A stretch of 8,623 nucleotides of DNA from the NCBI GenBank assembly GCA_029857925.1, contig JAOUGF010000070.1:1-8623 (forward strand), given 5' to 3'. The notes under the pieces are model-generated. The model saw only the letters and a program-made list of their open reading frames with translations, did not search any database and was not told where the DNA came from. A program made the translations under genes and the position numbers. Source of the stretch: Gammaproteobacteria bacterium (GTDB lineage Bacteria > Pseudomonadota > Gammaproteobacteria > S012-40). This document shows, in pieces, positions 1-6,910 of the stretch (position 1 is its first letter; every line of letters begins with the position of its first letter).

Positions 1-776
1 TCGACGGCATGCGACGCGACATCGAAGGCCTGGCGTTGGATGCGCAAGTGCATCACGTATTGCTGACCAGCGGCGTGCGTAACCTGTACGCCCAGGAAAA
101 GGGCGAAAAAGGCCAGGCGCGTTTGGAAAACTTGGACGAATTGGTGAATGCCGCGCGCGAATATGCGCAGCAAGAGCGCGACGAAGACGGCCTGTTGCCG
201 ATGGCGTCGTTTCTTGCGCATGCGTCGTTAGAGGCGGGCGAGGGGCAAGGTGGCGCATGGGACGATTGCGTGCAACTAATGACCTTGCACAGTGCCAAAG
301 GTCTGGAGTTCCCGGTAGTGTTTATGGCCGGTATGGAAGAGGGCCTGTTTCCGCACCAGATGTCGATGGACGAACCCGGCCGTTTGGAAGAAGAGCGGCG
401 GCTATGCTATGTCGGCGTGACGCGTGCACGCAAACAACTGTATATGAGTTGTGCCGAACAACGGCGTGTGTACGGTCAAGAGACGCGCGCGATGCCGTCG
501 CGTTTTCTCGGCGAGATACCTACGCAGTTTATCCGCGAAGTACGTCCCCGTGTGCAGGTGATGGCGCCGATGGGGCGCGCGATGACGAGCTCTGTTAAGG
601 CGGCCCCGAGTCATGGCCTGCGTCTAGGCCAACGCGTGCTGCACCCGTCGTTTGGCGAGGGTGTTTTGATTAGCCATGAGGGCGATGGCCCGCATGCCCG
701 CGTGCAGGTCAAGTTCGGCGCGCAGGGGACGAAATGGTTGGTATTGGCCTATGCTAAATTGGAGGCCATTGGTTAA
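1..776 (+). CDS. uvrD: DNA helicase II UvrD, C-terminal part (5' truncated by window edge)
   Basis: This is the C-terminal end of a superfamily 1A 3'-5' DNA helicase that acts in nucleotide excision repair and methyl-directed mismatch repair, unwinding DNA to remove the incised strand. The reading frame is already open at base 3, so the gene starts outside the window; the ATG at base 9 is internal. Visible are helicase motif V (TLHSAKGLEFP, from about base 282) and motif VI with its arginine finger region (YVGVTRAR, about 408-431). After these comes the linker ending in SRFLGEIP, and then a UvrD-type C-terminal Tudor-like domain (LGQRVLHPSFGEGVL through KWLVLAYAKLE, about 620-770). This closely follows the E. 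coli UvrD C-terminus from memory, including the GEGQ and EEGLFPHQMS stretches, and the C-terminal domain favours UvrD over Rep. It ends at TAA 774-776. The nearest downstream gene begins 56 bases later on the same strand. Confidence 0.96.
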   Translation, partial: DGMRRDIEGLALDAQVHHVLLTSGVRNLYAQEKGEKGQARLENLDELVNAAREYAQQERDEDGLLPMASFLAHASLEAGEGQGGAWDDCVQLMTLHSAKGLEFPVVFMAGMEEGLFPHQMSMDEPGRLEEERRLCYVGVTRARKQLYMSCAEQRRVYGQETRAMPSRFLGEIPTQFIREVRPRVQVMAPMGRAMTSSVKAAPSHGLRLGQRVLHPSFGEGVLISHEGDGPHARVQVKFGAQGTKWLVLAYAKLEAIG

Positions 777-832
777 GGCCTTGCTAAGTGTAAAAGTGCA
801 ATATTAAACGATGAAACGAGTGTGTTTTTCCG
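777..832 (+). promoter_or_regulatory. Weak candidate promoter and leader of the TraF-like gene
   Basis: The 56 bases between uvrD and the next gene are AT-rich compared with the flanking coding DNA. A poor sigma-70-like pair can be drawn: TTGCTA at 781-786 and TATTAA at 802-807, each 4 of 6 to consensus, but with a short 15-base spacer. No clear Shine-Dalgarno sequence lies before the ATG at 833; the nearest purine run, CGAG at 817-820, is 12 bases away. The downstream gene may therefore be read through from uvrD or have its own weak promoter. Confidence 0.25.
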
Positions 833-1951
833 ATGGATAGCAATAATGTCCGACCCATTTGTTGGTGCGTATTCGCGCTGATTGCGACGCCTGCGTCCGC
901 GAGCACCGAGGCGGTGGCCGATGCGCGCGCGCTGGGCATGGGTGAGACGCGGGTCGCGATCGCCTATTCTCCGCAGTTAAATCCCGCGTTGCTGTCGTCA
1001 AATAACGACAAGAAATTATTTTGGGAACCCGCCACACTGGCGGTGCGTATCGCCGATGCCAAGCGTGTGAGGGCAGCGGTGACGGGTGACTACGCGGTTC
1101 GCGATTACTATCATGGTGCGGGTTACGCGGCGCGCGCTTATGCGCGTAACTCATTGCAAGAACCCGGTTTGTGGCAAGGCCAAGAGCGTTTGATGTTGCG
1201 TTCGGTGCAGCGCCTGAGCCAATACGCGGCGCGCGCGGACGTCCAGGCGTATGCCGGTTTGAGCCTGCCGAATCCCGTGTTAGGCGTCGGCGCATACACC
1301 AACATGTATGGCAGCGCGGCGCGCGTGCCTGCAGCGGACGGCGCAATGCGTGAACGGGCGACGTTGGTGAATGAAATCGGCGTGGCTTTGGCGCGTCAAT
1401 TTGCGGTCTATGGCGATGTCGCGTTTGGTATCACGCCAAAATATGTAGACATCTTGACCTATGAACGTGTCGCGGCGCGGCCCGAGGACGGGGACTATGA
1501 CCGCCGTCAGGAACAATTGACGCACGCCTTTAACATGGATATCGGCGTGGCGCGTCGCTATGAAACGGGTTGGTCGTTAGGCGGCGTGGTGACGAACCTC
1601 GTCCCGATGAACGTCACATCGGTGATGGGCGAAGAGTTTCGTCTGTTGCCCACCGTGCGTTTTGGGCTTGCGCTGCAAGAGGCCAAGACGACTTATGCGG
1701 CGGATATCGATGTGGTGGATCAACAAAATTGGGTGGACGGTGTTAAACGCCGATACTTCGGGATAGGGGCGGAATACCAATGGTGGGTTGTGCAATGGCG
1801 CGCCGGATATCGCCACAATCTTGCCGTGGATCAAGCCGGGGTCGTCACCTTAGGGATGGGGTTACAGGCGTTTGGATTTCACATCGATACCGCAGTCGCC
1901 GGCAATGTCCACGAATTGAGCGCGACGGCCCAGTTTAGCTATCGTATTTAA
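833..1951 (+). CDS. TraF-like (TraF_2 family) secreted beta-barrel protein
   Basis: This 372-residue protein is probably exported to the outer membrane. The N-terminus has an Arg at position 7, a hydrophobic stretch (about 9-20) and an AXA-type signal peptidase I site (PASA|STEA, cleavage after residue 23). Just after it comes the DARALGMGETRVA...NPALLS block, typical of the family annotated as 'conjugal transfer protein TraF' (Pfam TraF_2) and reminiscent of FadL/PorV-type barrels. The rest alternates short amphipathic strands. Its last part (GIGAEYQ, WRAGYRHNL, LGMGLQAFGFHIDTAVAG, ending FSYRI) is also typical of the family and of barrel strands. Start choice: ATG 833 is the first start in this frame after the in-frame stop at 812-814, but its ribosome binding site is poor. 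The protein is unrelated to the thiol-disulfide TraF of F plasmids. No conjugation genes are visible, so a role in transfer is not supported; function unknown. Confidence 0.72.
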   Translation: MDSNNVRPICWCVFALIATPASASTEAVADARALGMGETRVAIAYSPQLNPALLSSNNDKKLFWEPATLAVRIADAKRVRAAVTGDYAVRDYYHGAGYAARAYARNSLQEPGLWQGQERLMLRSVQRLSQYAARADVQAYAGLSLPNPVLGVGAYTNMYGSAARVPAADGAMRERATLVNEIGVALARQFAVYGDVAFGITPKYVDILTYERVAARPEDGDYDRRQEQLTHAFNMDIGVARRYETGWSLGGVVTNLVPMNVTSVMGEEFRLLPTVRFGLALQEAKTTYAADIDVVDQQNWVDGVKRRYFGIGAEYQWWVVQWRAGYRHNLAVDQAGVVTLGMGLQAFGFHIDTAVAGNVHELSATAQFSYRI

Positions 1952-2022
1952 CCTAGATGGGTATTTTTGCGATCATCTCATATCGTTAGTGTCGCCCGTA
2001 GCATCAACGGCTGTTGTTCGAA
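1952..2022. other. Convergent intergenic gap, no clear terminator
   Basis: These 71 bases separate the 3' ends of the TraF-like gene (plus) and mutM (minus). Only weak pairings are visible, such as CGAT/ATCG around 1970-1985 and a 4-bp CCGT/ACGG stem. Neither is followed by a U-tract on either strand, so no intrinsic terminator is called. Confidence 0.5.
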
Positions 2023-2838
2023 TTAACGCTGACAATGCACGCACCAAAACGTATTGCGCTGCGCGACGGTCTGGCTGTGTATGCTGTGCCCGCACGCGTG
2101 ACACGCCTCGCCCGCGCGCCCATACACCGCCAATTGTTGCTCGAAATAGCCGGGGCTGCCATCGGCGTGTAAAAAATCGCGCAAGGTGGTGCCGCCTACC
2201 GCGATGGCCTGTATCAACACCTCGCGTATCGCCTTTGCCAGTGTGTCATAGCGCGTTGCCGATACCCGTTGCGCGGCGCGTAAGGGATGTATGCCCGCGC
2301 GAAACAAGGCCTCACTCGCATAAATATTCCCTACGCCCACGCACACCTGTTGATCCATGATGAAGACCTTTACCGCGGCCTTACGTCCCTTTGCACGCGC
2401 GTGCAAGTATTCGCCGCTAAAGCCATCACCTAAAGGTTCGGGGCCTAGGCGGCGCAGCAACGCGTGGTTCTGGGGTTCCTGGCCGCCCCACACCATCAGG
2501 CCAAAACGTCGCGGGTCGTGCAGGCGCAACGACATGCCGGTGTCAAAGGTGATGCATACATGGTCATGTTTGCGCCGAGGCTGTAGGCGCGGATCCAGGC
2601 GCAAACTGCCCGACATGCCCAAATGCACGATCAATGTGCCGATATCGAAATCAAAGAGTAGATATTTTGCGCGGCGTCGTAGCGTCAATAAGCGGGAATC
2701 GCGCAAACGTGCGGCTAAATCATCAGGCACAGGATTGCGCAGGCGTGCGTTATGTACCTCAACCTCTACCACCTGATGACCGGAAAGGTGAGGCAATAAA
2801 CCGTTGCGTGTGGTTTCGACTTCGGGCAATTCTGGCAT
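2023..2838 (-). CDS. mutM: Formamidopyrimidine-DNA glycosylase / AP lyase (Fpg)
   Basis: MutM removes 8-oxoguanine and formamidopyrimidines from oxidised DNA by base excision and then cuts the abasic site by beta,delta-elimination. The product is 271 residues, close to the 269 of E. coli Fpg. It starts with the invariant MPELPEVETTR, where Pro2 becomes the catalytic N-terminal proline and Glu3 the acid. Lys58 (RRAKYLL) is the conserved lysine. HLGMSGSLR and the VGVGNIYASE block form the DNA-binding helix-two-turn-helix region. The C-terminal zinc finger is complete, with Cys246, Cys249, Cys266 and Cys269, and Arg261 lies in its loop. The ATG at 2838 is fixed by the need for Met-Pro. No strong Shine-Dalgarno is seen, but the start lies 14 bases after the stop of the DUF4340 gene, so it is probably expressed as the last gene of the ABC operon. 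Confidence 0.97.
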   Translation of the reverse strand: MPELPEVETTRNGLLPHLSGHQVVEVEVHNARLRNPVPDDLAARLRDSRLLTLRRRAKYLLFDFDIGTLIVHLGMSGSLRLDPRLQPRRKHDHVCITFDTGMSLRLHDPRRFGLMVWGGQEPQNHALLRRLGPEPLGDGFSGEYLHARAKGRKAAVKVFIMDQQVCVGVGNIYASEALFRAGIHPLRAAQRVSATRYDTLAKAIREVLIQAIAVGGTTLRDFLHADGSPGYFEQQLAVYGRAGEACHACGHSIHSQTVAQRNTFWCVHCQR

Positions 2839-2852
2839 CGCGGCGTGTGTCG

Positions 2853-3725
2853 TTAACGGTTTTGAGCGCTGAGATGCGGAGAAAAATCCGTCAATCGTTG
2901 TAATACATCAAGGGGCAACCGATACATCAATCCCAAATCCTCGCGCATCATCCATGCGTCATGCGCGCCTCGAGTCCACTTAAAGTATATCGCATGCCCA
3001 TCCGCGAGTGTGACCGTTGCCGTATTACTGGCTTTGAGTTTAGGATCAAGGGTACGGACTTCCAGGCCCTCGGCGTAACGCCATTCGTCAATGAATGCCG
3101 TGGCCGTGTCGGCGCTGGTCTGCATCACGATTCCAATCACACGCCATGCCCCTTGTTCGTCCAGGGCGACACGCCAACGTCCGAAATTCACCGATTGGAG
3201 ACTAGGTTTGCCCGGTAACAACTGCAAATCAACCAGTTCCATCGGGTCGAGCATGAGTTGGCGATAGAGCTTGTCTTCGATCAGGTGCAACGTACCGTTG
3301 GCCAGCGCGTAACGACGGCTGCTGAGTGTTTCCAAGCCGCCTAACGCAACCACTGTCGAATTAAATGTCAATTGCATCAGTGGCGGGGCCAAATCGAACT
3401 GCGGTAAGTCCGTAGGCGTGACCGGCCATTGCGCACCGCTTTCGCTGACCAGTAACCGCAGGATGTTTTCGACCCGCCAACTCGCCACTGGCAGCGTCCG
3501 AGCGCCCAATTTTAATGACCAAAAATTAGCGTCTTTAACCAACTCAAGGGCCGCCTGTCCGCGACGCGAAATGTTGATGTGGGACACCTGTTCCGGTGTT
3601 ACTTGCGTCAAGCGAGTGGGCATCGGCGTGGTTGGGCGGTCTACACCCGGTTGCCACCACGCAATAAACGCCACGGCCACCAACAGCAGCCCAACCATCA
3701 AATTGATTTGATTACCGCGTTGCAT
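2853..3725 (-). CDS. DUF4340 domain protein of the Gld-type ABC module
   Basis: This 290-residue protein has a single N-terminal membrane anchor (about residues 8-24, NLMVGLLLVAVAFIAWW) followed by a soluble, probably periplasmic part. The layout, with 'PEQVSHINISRRGQAALELVKDANFWSLK', 'VASWRVENILRLL' and later repeats of the same short strand-helix pattern (VNFGRWRVALDEQGAWRV, ATVTLADG), matches DUF4340 proteins, which occur beside GldG-like genes. Its start is only 3 bases after the gldG-like stop, which suggests translational coupling. No catalytic motif is recognisable. From context it is inferred to be a structural or substrate-handling partner of the ABC complex. Molecular function unknown. 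Confidence 0.8.
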   Translation of the reverse strand: MQRGNQINLMVGLLLVAVAFIAWWQPGVDRPTTPMPTRLTQVTPEQVSHINISRRGQAALELVKDANFWSLKLGARTLPVASWRVENILRLLVSESGAQWPVTPTDLPQFDLAPPLMQLTFNSTVVALGGLETLSSRRYALANGTLHLIEDKLYRQLMLDPMELVDLQLLPGKPSLQSVNFGRWRVALDEQGAWRVIGIVMQTSADTATAFIDEWRYAEGLEVRTLDPKLKASNTATVTLADGHAIYFKWTRGAHDAWMMREDLGLMYRLPLDVLQRLTDFSPHLSAQNR

Positions 3726-3728
3726 CGC

Positions 3729-5108
3729 CTAGCGTTGTCTCCGTATCCACCAGATGCGCCCACCAGCGGCGAGTAACGCGATGGGGACAATGCCTAATAA
3801 TAGTAACGTCAAACCGCGTACCATCGTCACAGACAAGTCCAACGTACGATCGACGTTGTTTTTAGTGGGCACCGCCATTAATAATTCATCGCGCCCCAGC
3901 CAATTGACGATGTTCAATCCCAAGTCTAGATTTCCCCCTTGGCCCAAATACATATCGCTGACAAAGTCGCTGTCACCGACGACGACGACGCGTTGTTCGT
4001 TGGTGTCTTCCTCAGTGTCCGTTGTGGTGCCAGTAATGGCGGAATTGCGCGAAAATGCGATGCCCAGCGCGAGGGGGCCAGGTACGTCCTCACCCTTGTC
4101 GAACGCTAACTCAACGCCCAAATCACCGGTCTTCGCCCACACACGGGGTAATGATTCAAGAAAAATTTCATGTTCCCAATCGCTATTGTCGTTCGCCTCC
4201 AGGCCGCGCGCCTCGGGGAAAATGGTATCAAAGGCGAATTGTTGGGTGATAGGATGAAACACGTAATCACTGACCACGATAAAGCGTGGATCTTTGAAAC
4301 CCACATAATCATGCTGCGGGTCTACCAATGTTCCGGGCAACAATTCCACTCCGAGTTGTTCTGCAATGGGTTCTAAACCACGGCTAGGACCGGGCTCACT
4401 CAACCACAACAAATTTCCGCCCTGTTCTAAATACGCTCGCAACTGGGTGACCTCGCCAGGCAAAAATTTGCGCTTGGGGGCAGCGATCACAACGGCTGTG
4501 GTATCTTTGGGGATGTGTTTGTCGCTGACCAGATTAATGGTACGTGTCTTGATGCCGCGATTTTCCAGTTGCTGCACCCATTGCGTATAGTCTTGCGGCG
4601 TCGCACCGTGCGGTTGACGTTCGCCGTGGCCTTCGGTGAATGCCAGCCAACGTTGGCCGCCCCGCACCAAGCGCTGTAACGCATTACTTAACGCCTGTTC
4701 ATTGAGGTCTTGGATGTGTTCGGTGCGGCCGCCAAAAGTGACTATCAGTTCACCGTCCACGGTGACACCCAGTTCGCGCACCAGTCCCGGTTCCGTTTCA
4801 GGATTTACATATTTTAATTTGATTTGGTTATTCGCGCGTTGAAAAAGACCTGCCAGGCGGGCGACTTCACGGCGTACCGCATCGTTGCCGCTGGTGACAA
4901 AGGCGGTAATCACCACCGGTTTGTCGATGGTCTTGAGCAATGCCAAGCTGTTTTCCGTTGGCGTGTTGCGGCGATTAAGCGTGACATCGGTGGTCACTTC
5001 ATAGCGTACACTCAAAAATGCGAGCACGCCGATCAGAAGGCTGAATAAGGTGTAAAATATCGTGTTCTGCACACGTAATTTACGTTTTAACTCGCGCGTG
5101 ACCTCCAT
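3729..5108 (-). CDS. GldG-like auxiliary component of an ABC transporter
   Basis: This 459-residue protein has one transmembrane helix near each end (about residues 15-36 and 433-450), with a large domain between them expected in the periplasm and a basic cytoplasmic tail (IRRQR). The central domain has family blocks of GldG-type proteins ('ABC-type transport system involved in gliding motility, auxiliary component'): KPVVITAFVTS near 63-73, LKYVNPETEPGL near 98-109, FTEGHGER at 157-164, LLWLSEPG at 233-240 and VVVGDSDFVSD in the C-terminal third. The fold resembles a glutamine-amidotransferase-like/IFT52-like domain, but no catalytic triad can be assigned. A good ribosome binding site (GAGGA, 9 bases before the ATG) supports the start at 5108. 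It lies 12 bases after the permease gene and 3 bases before the DUF4340 gene. In Bacteroidetes, GldA/F/G act in gliding motility; in a proteobacterium the substrate is unknown. Confidence 0.86.
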   Translation of the reverse strand: MEVTRELKRKLRVQNTIFYTLFSLLIGVLAFLSVRYEVTTDVTLNRRNTPTENSLALLKTIDKPVVITAFVTSGNDAVRREVARLAGLFQRANNQIKLKYVNPETEPGLVRELGVTVDGELIVTFGGRTEHIQDLNEQALSNALQRLVRGGQRWLAFTEGHGERQPHGATPQDYTQWVQQLENRGIKTRTINLVSDKHIPKDTTAVVIAAPKRKFLPGEVTQLRAYLEQGGNLLWLSEPGPSRGLEPIAEQLGVELLPGTLVDPQHDYVGFKDPRFIVVSDYVFHPITQQFAFDTIFPEARGLEANDNSDWEHEIFLESLPRVWAKTGDLGVELAFDKGEDVPGPLALGIAFSRNSAITGTTTDTEEDTNEQRVVVVGDSDFVSDMYLGQGGNLDLGLNIVNWLGRDELLMAVPTKNNVDRTLDLSVTMVRGLTLLLLGIVPIALLAAGGRIWWIRRQR

Positions 5109-5120
5109 TAGCCGATGTCC

Positions 5121-5882
5121 TCAGTGCGGCATACGCCGCGCATCTAAGCGGCGTATGCTCAAAATTAAAAAGGTGATGATAAACAGTAGGTAATAGACGA
5201 TATCGGCGCTGCTGAACACGCCTTCGATCAAGGATTCATAGTGATGCATGATGGAAATATAGGTCAGGATATTATTGAGGACGCTGTCGCCCACCTTGCC
5301 TGCCCATTCAATCACCCACAGCAGCAGCAACAGTCCAAACGTGCTGATCGCGGCAACCGCCGGGTAGAGGGTCAGCGTAGACAGGTAAAGTCCGGCAGCG
5401 CAAAACGCACCTACCAATAAGATGCCGCCTAATAAACCCGCAGCATACATCCCTAGATCTAATTGGCCCCCCATGTATAGCATCAGTGGCATACTCGCCA
5501 CCATGGCCCACATCACCGCAAAAAAACTCATTACGCCTAAATATTTGCCGAGCACGATTTCCGCCATTGACACCGGCGCGCTAAACAGCAATGTCAGTGT
5601 TTGGTTGCGACGTTCTTCGCTGATCAGACGCATCGTCAATATCGGAATAACCATCAATGCGATTACCGCCGTGTTACGGAATAGCTCTGCGACCACCACC
5701 TCGGTCACGCCGGGGGCGTTGTCCATGCCCGCCAGGCGCGGTTGTACACTCAAAAACAATTTGACTTGACCTAAAAACAGATACGCCAATAAAAATTCGA
5801 CGACGGTGAGGACTATCCATGCCAGTGGTGATAAAAACAGACTGCGAATTTCGCGCCCTGCGATGACCCAAATACCGCTCAT
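5121..5882 (-). CDS. ABC-2 type permease, GldF-like
   Basis: This 253-residue inner-membrane permease has about six predicted transmembrane helices (approximately 20-38, 71-87, 113-137, 146-168, 172-192 and 226-243). It carries the ABC-2 signature between helices 2 and 3, MRLISEERRNQTLTLLFSAPVS (given here as its key run ISEERRNQT at about 87-95), where Glu-Glu-Arg-Arg is typical of the coupling helix that docks on the ATPase. Its first codon overlaps the stop of the ATPase gene by 4 bases (ATGA), the usual sign of translational coupling between subunits made in fixed ratio. With the upstream ATPase it should form the membrane channel of the Gld-type complex; direction and substrate cannot be read from sequence. 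Confidence 0.9.
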   Translation of the reverse strand: MSGIWVIAGREIRSLFLSPLAWIVLTVVEFLLAYLFLGQVKLFLSVQPRLAGMDNAPGVTEVVVAELFRNTAVIALMVIPILTMRLISEERRNQTLTLLFSAPVSMAEIVLGKYLGVMSFFAVMWAMVASMPLMLYMGGQLDLGMYAAGLLGGILLVGAFCAAGLYLSTLTLYPAVAAISTFGLLLLLWVIEWAGKVGDSVLNNILTYISIMHHYESLIEGVFSSADIVYYLLFIITFLILSIRRLDARRMPH

Positions 5883-6859
5883 GGCGTCACCTGCGCCACA
5901 CCCGTCACAACGTCGGTTTCTGATGTCGTAAGATTGACGAAGATATCTTCCAACGAGATGCGCTCGGGGACTAATTCATATAAGCCCCATTGTTCGCGGA
6001 CGCTGCGTTCGACCAAGGCCTCCGCCGGATTTTGGTCGGGGGTATGGTGTAGGCGTATGCGCCCGGCAGGCAAGGGTTCCGCATTCAACACACCGGGGAT
6101 TTCCAATAATGCGGTGCTGTTGGGTGCGCGGCGTAGCGCGATGGTAAGCGTAGAGGTCTGCATGCGTTGACGTAAGCCTTCTATGGTGTCGGCCAGTACC
6201 AGGCTGCCTTTGTTGATGATCTGCACGCGATTGCAGATCGCCTGAATCTCGGGCAGGATGTGGGTAGACAATATGACGCTGTGGTCATTCCCCAGTTCGC
6301 GTATCAAATTGCGTATGTCGCGAATTTGGATAGGGTCCAGGCCCACCGTGGGTTCGTCCAGGATCACGACCGGCGGACCGTGGATGATCGCCTGCGCAAT
6401 CCCTACGCGCTGTTGATAGCCCTTGGATAAATGGCCTATCAAGCGCTTGCCGCAATCGGTGAGCCCGCAGCGTTGTTTGGCGTAGTCCAGTGCGCCGTTT
6501 AGGCGCTCTTTGTGCACGTGATTGAGACGCGCACAAAACCGTAGATATTCGTCTACCGTCAGTTCGCGATAGAGCGGAGGTTGTTCGGGCAGATAACCGA
6601 TGCGCGCCTTGGCGTGTTTAGGGTCATCCAGGATGTCTACGCCATCTATGAACACTTGGCCAGCACTGGGGGCGAGGTTGCCTGTGATCATCTGCATCGT
6701 GGTGGATTTGCCCGCACCGTTGGGGCCAAGAAATCCCAGCACATCACCGCGCCTTACCTCAAATGATACATCGTGCACGGCCAGCGTGCCGTCATAGGCG
6801 AGTGACAGGTGTTGAGCGGCAACTAAGGGCAGGCTTGCGATCGTGTCAGTCATGTCCAC
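5879..6859 (-). CDS. ABC transporter ATP-binding protein, GldA-like
   Basis: This 326-residue ATPase energises the ABC-2 permease encoded next. It has a full set of nucleotide-binding motifs: Walker A GPNGAGKS (45-52), Q-loop region (YLPEQPPL, about 89-96), signature LSKGYQQR (144-151), Walker B VVILDEP (164-170), D-loop GLDP and the switch histidine His200 (STH). The last roughly 90 residues (after KGSLVLADT) form a small extra C-terminal domain common in ABC-2 exporter ATPases (ending LEDIFVNLT). The start is ambiguous: the longest frame begins with GTG at 6859, but an ATG two codons later (6853) gives MTDTIASL and may be the real one. Neither has a clear Shine-Dalgarno. It is the first gene of the five-gene operon and faces the diguanylate cyclase gene across about 50 bases. 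Confidence 0.93.
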   Translation of the reverse strand: MDMTDTIASLPLVAAQHLSLAYDGTLAVHDVSFEVRRGDVLGFLGPNGAGKSTTMQMITGNLAPSAGQVFIDGVDILDDPKHAKARIGYLPEQPPLYRELTVDEYLRFCARLNHVHKERLNGALDYAKQRCGLTDCGKRLIGHLSKGYQQRVGIAQAIIHGPPVVILDEPTVGLDPIQIRDIRNLIRELGNDHSVILSTHILPEIQAICNRVQIINKGSLVLADTIEGLRQRMQTSTLTIALRRAPNSTALLEIPGVLNAEPLPAGRIRLHHTPDQNPAEALVERSVREQWGLYELVPERISLEDIFVNLTTSETDVVTGVAQVTP

Positions 6860-6910
6860 AGTTTAGGGTGAGTGACGGGGCTTTGCCAGTGTTTATTTGA
6901 GGGACGCTGC
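6860..6910. promoter_or_regulatory. Compact divergent control region (ABC operon / globin-GGDEF gene)
   Basis: Only 51 bases lie between the two divergent starts, so promoters for both must sit here or inside the opposite coding region. On the minus strand a very weak pair (TGGCAA, 17 bases, TAAACT) can be drawn just before the ATPase gene. On the plus strand the clear element is the Shine-Dalgarno GAGGGA at 6899-6904, 6 bases before ATG 6911, which decides the start of the globin-GGDEF gene. No convincing operator palindrome is seen. Confidence 0.4.

Noticed and set aside
763..781. AGGCC/GGCCT stem around the uvrD stop codon as a terminator.
   Set aside because: Only five pairs, a 9-base loop and no U-tract.
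811..840. Short frame ATG 811 (MKRVCFSDG) just before the TraF-like gene.
   Set aside because: Nine codons without a ribosome binding site, in a different frame from the real gene; no sign of a leader peptide.
833..1951. Reading the TraF-like protein as evidence of an integrated conjugative element.
   Set aside because: No relaxase, coupling protein, pilus, integrase or attachment repeats in the window, and flanking genes are chromosomal housekeeping genes.
3970..3995. Short GAC-type trinucleotide run as a microsatellite.
   Set aside because: It encodes the conserved VVVVGDSD segment of the GldG-like protein and has only about four units.
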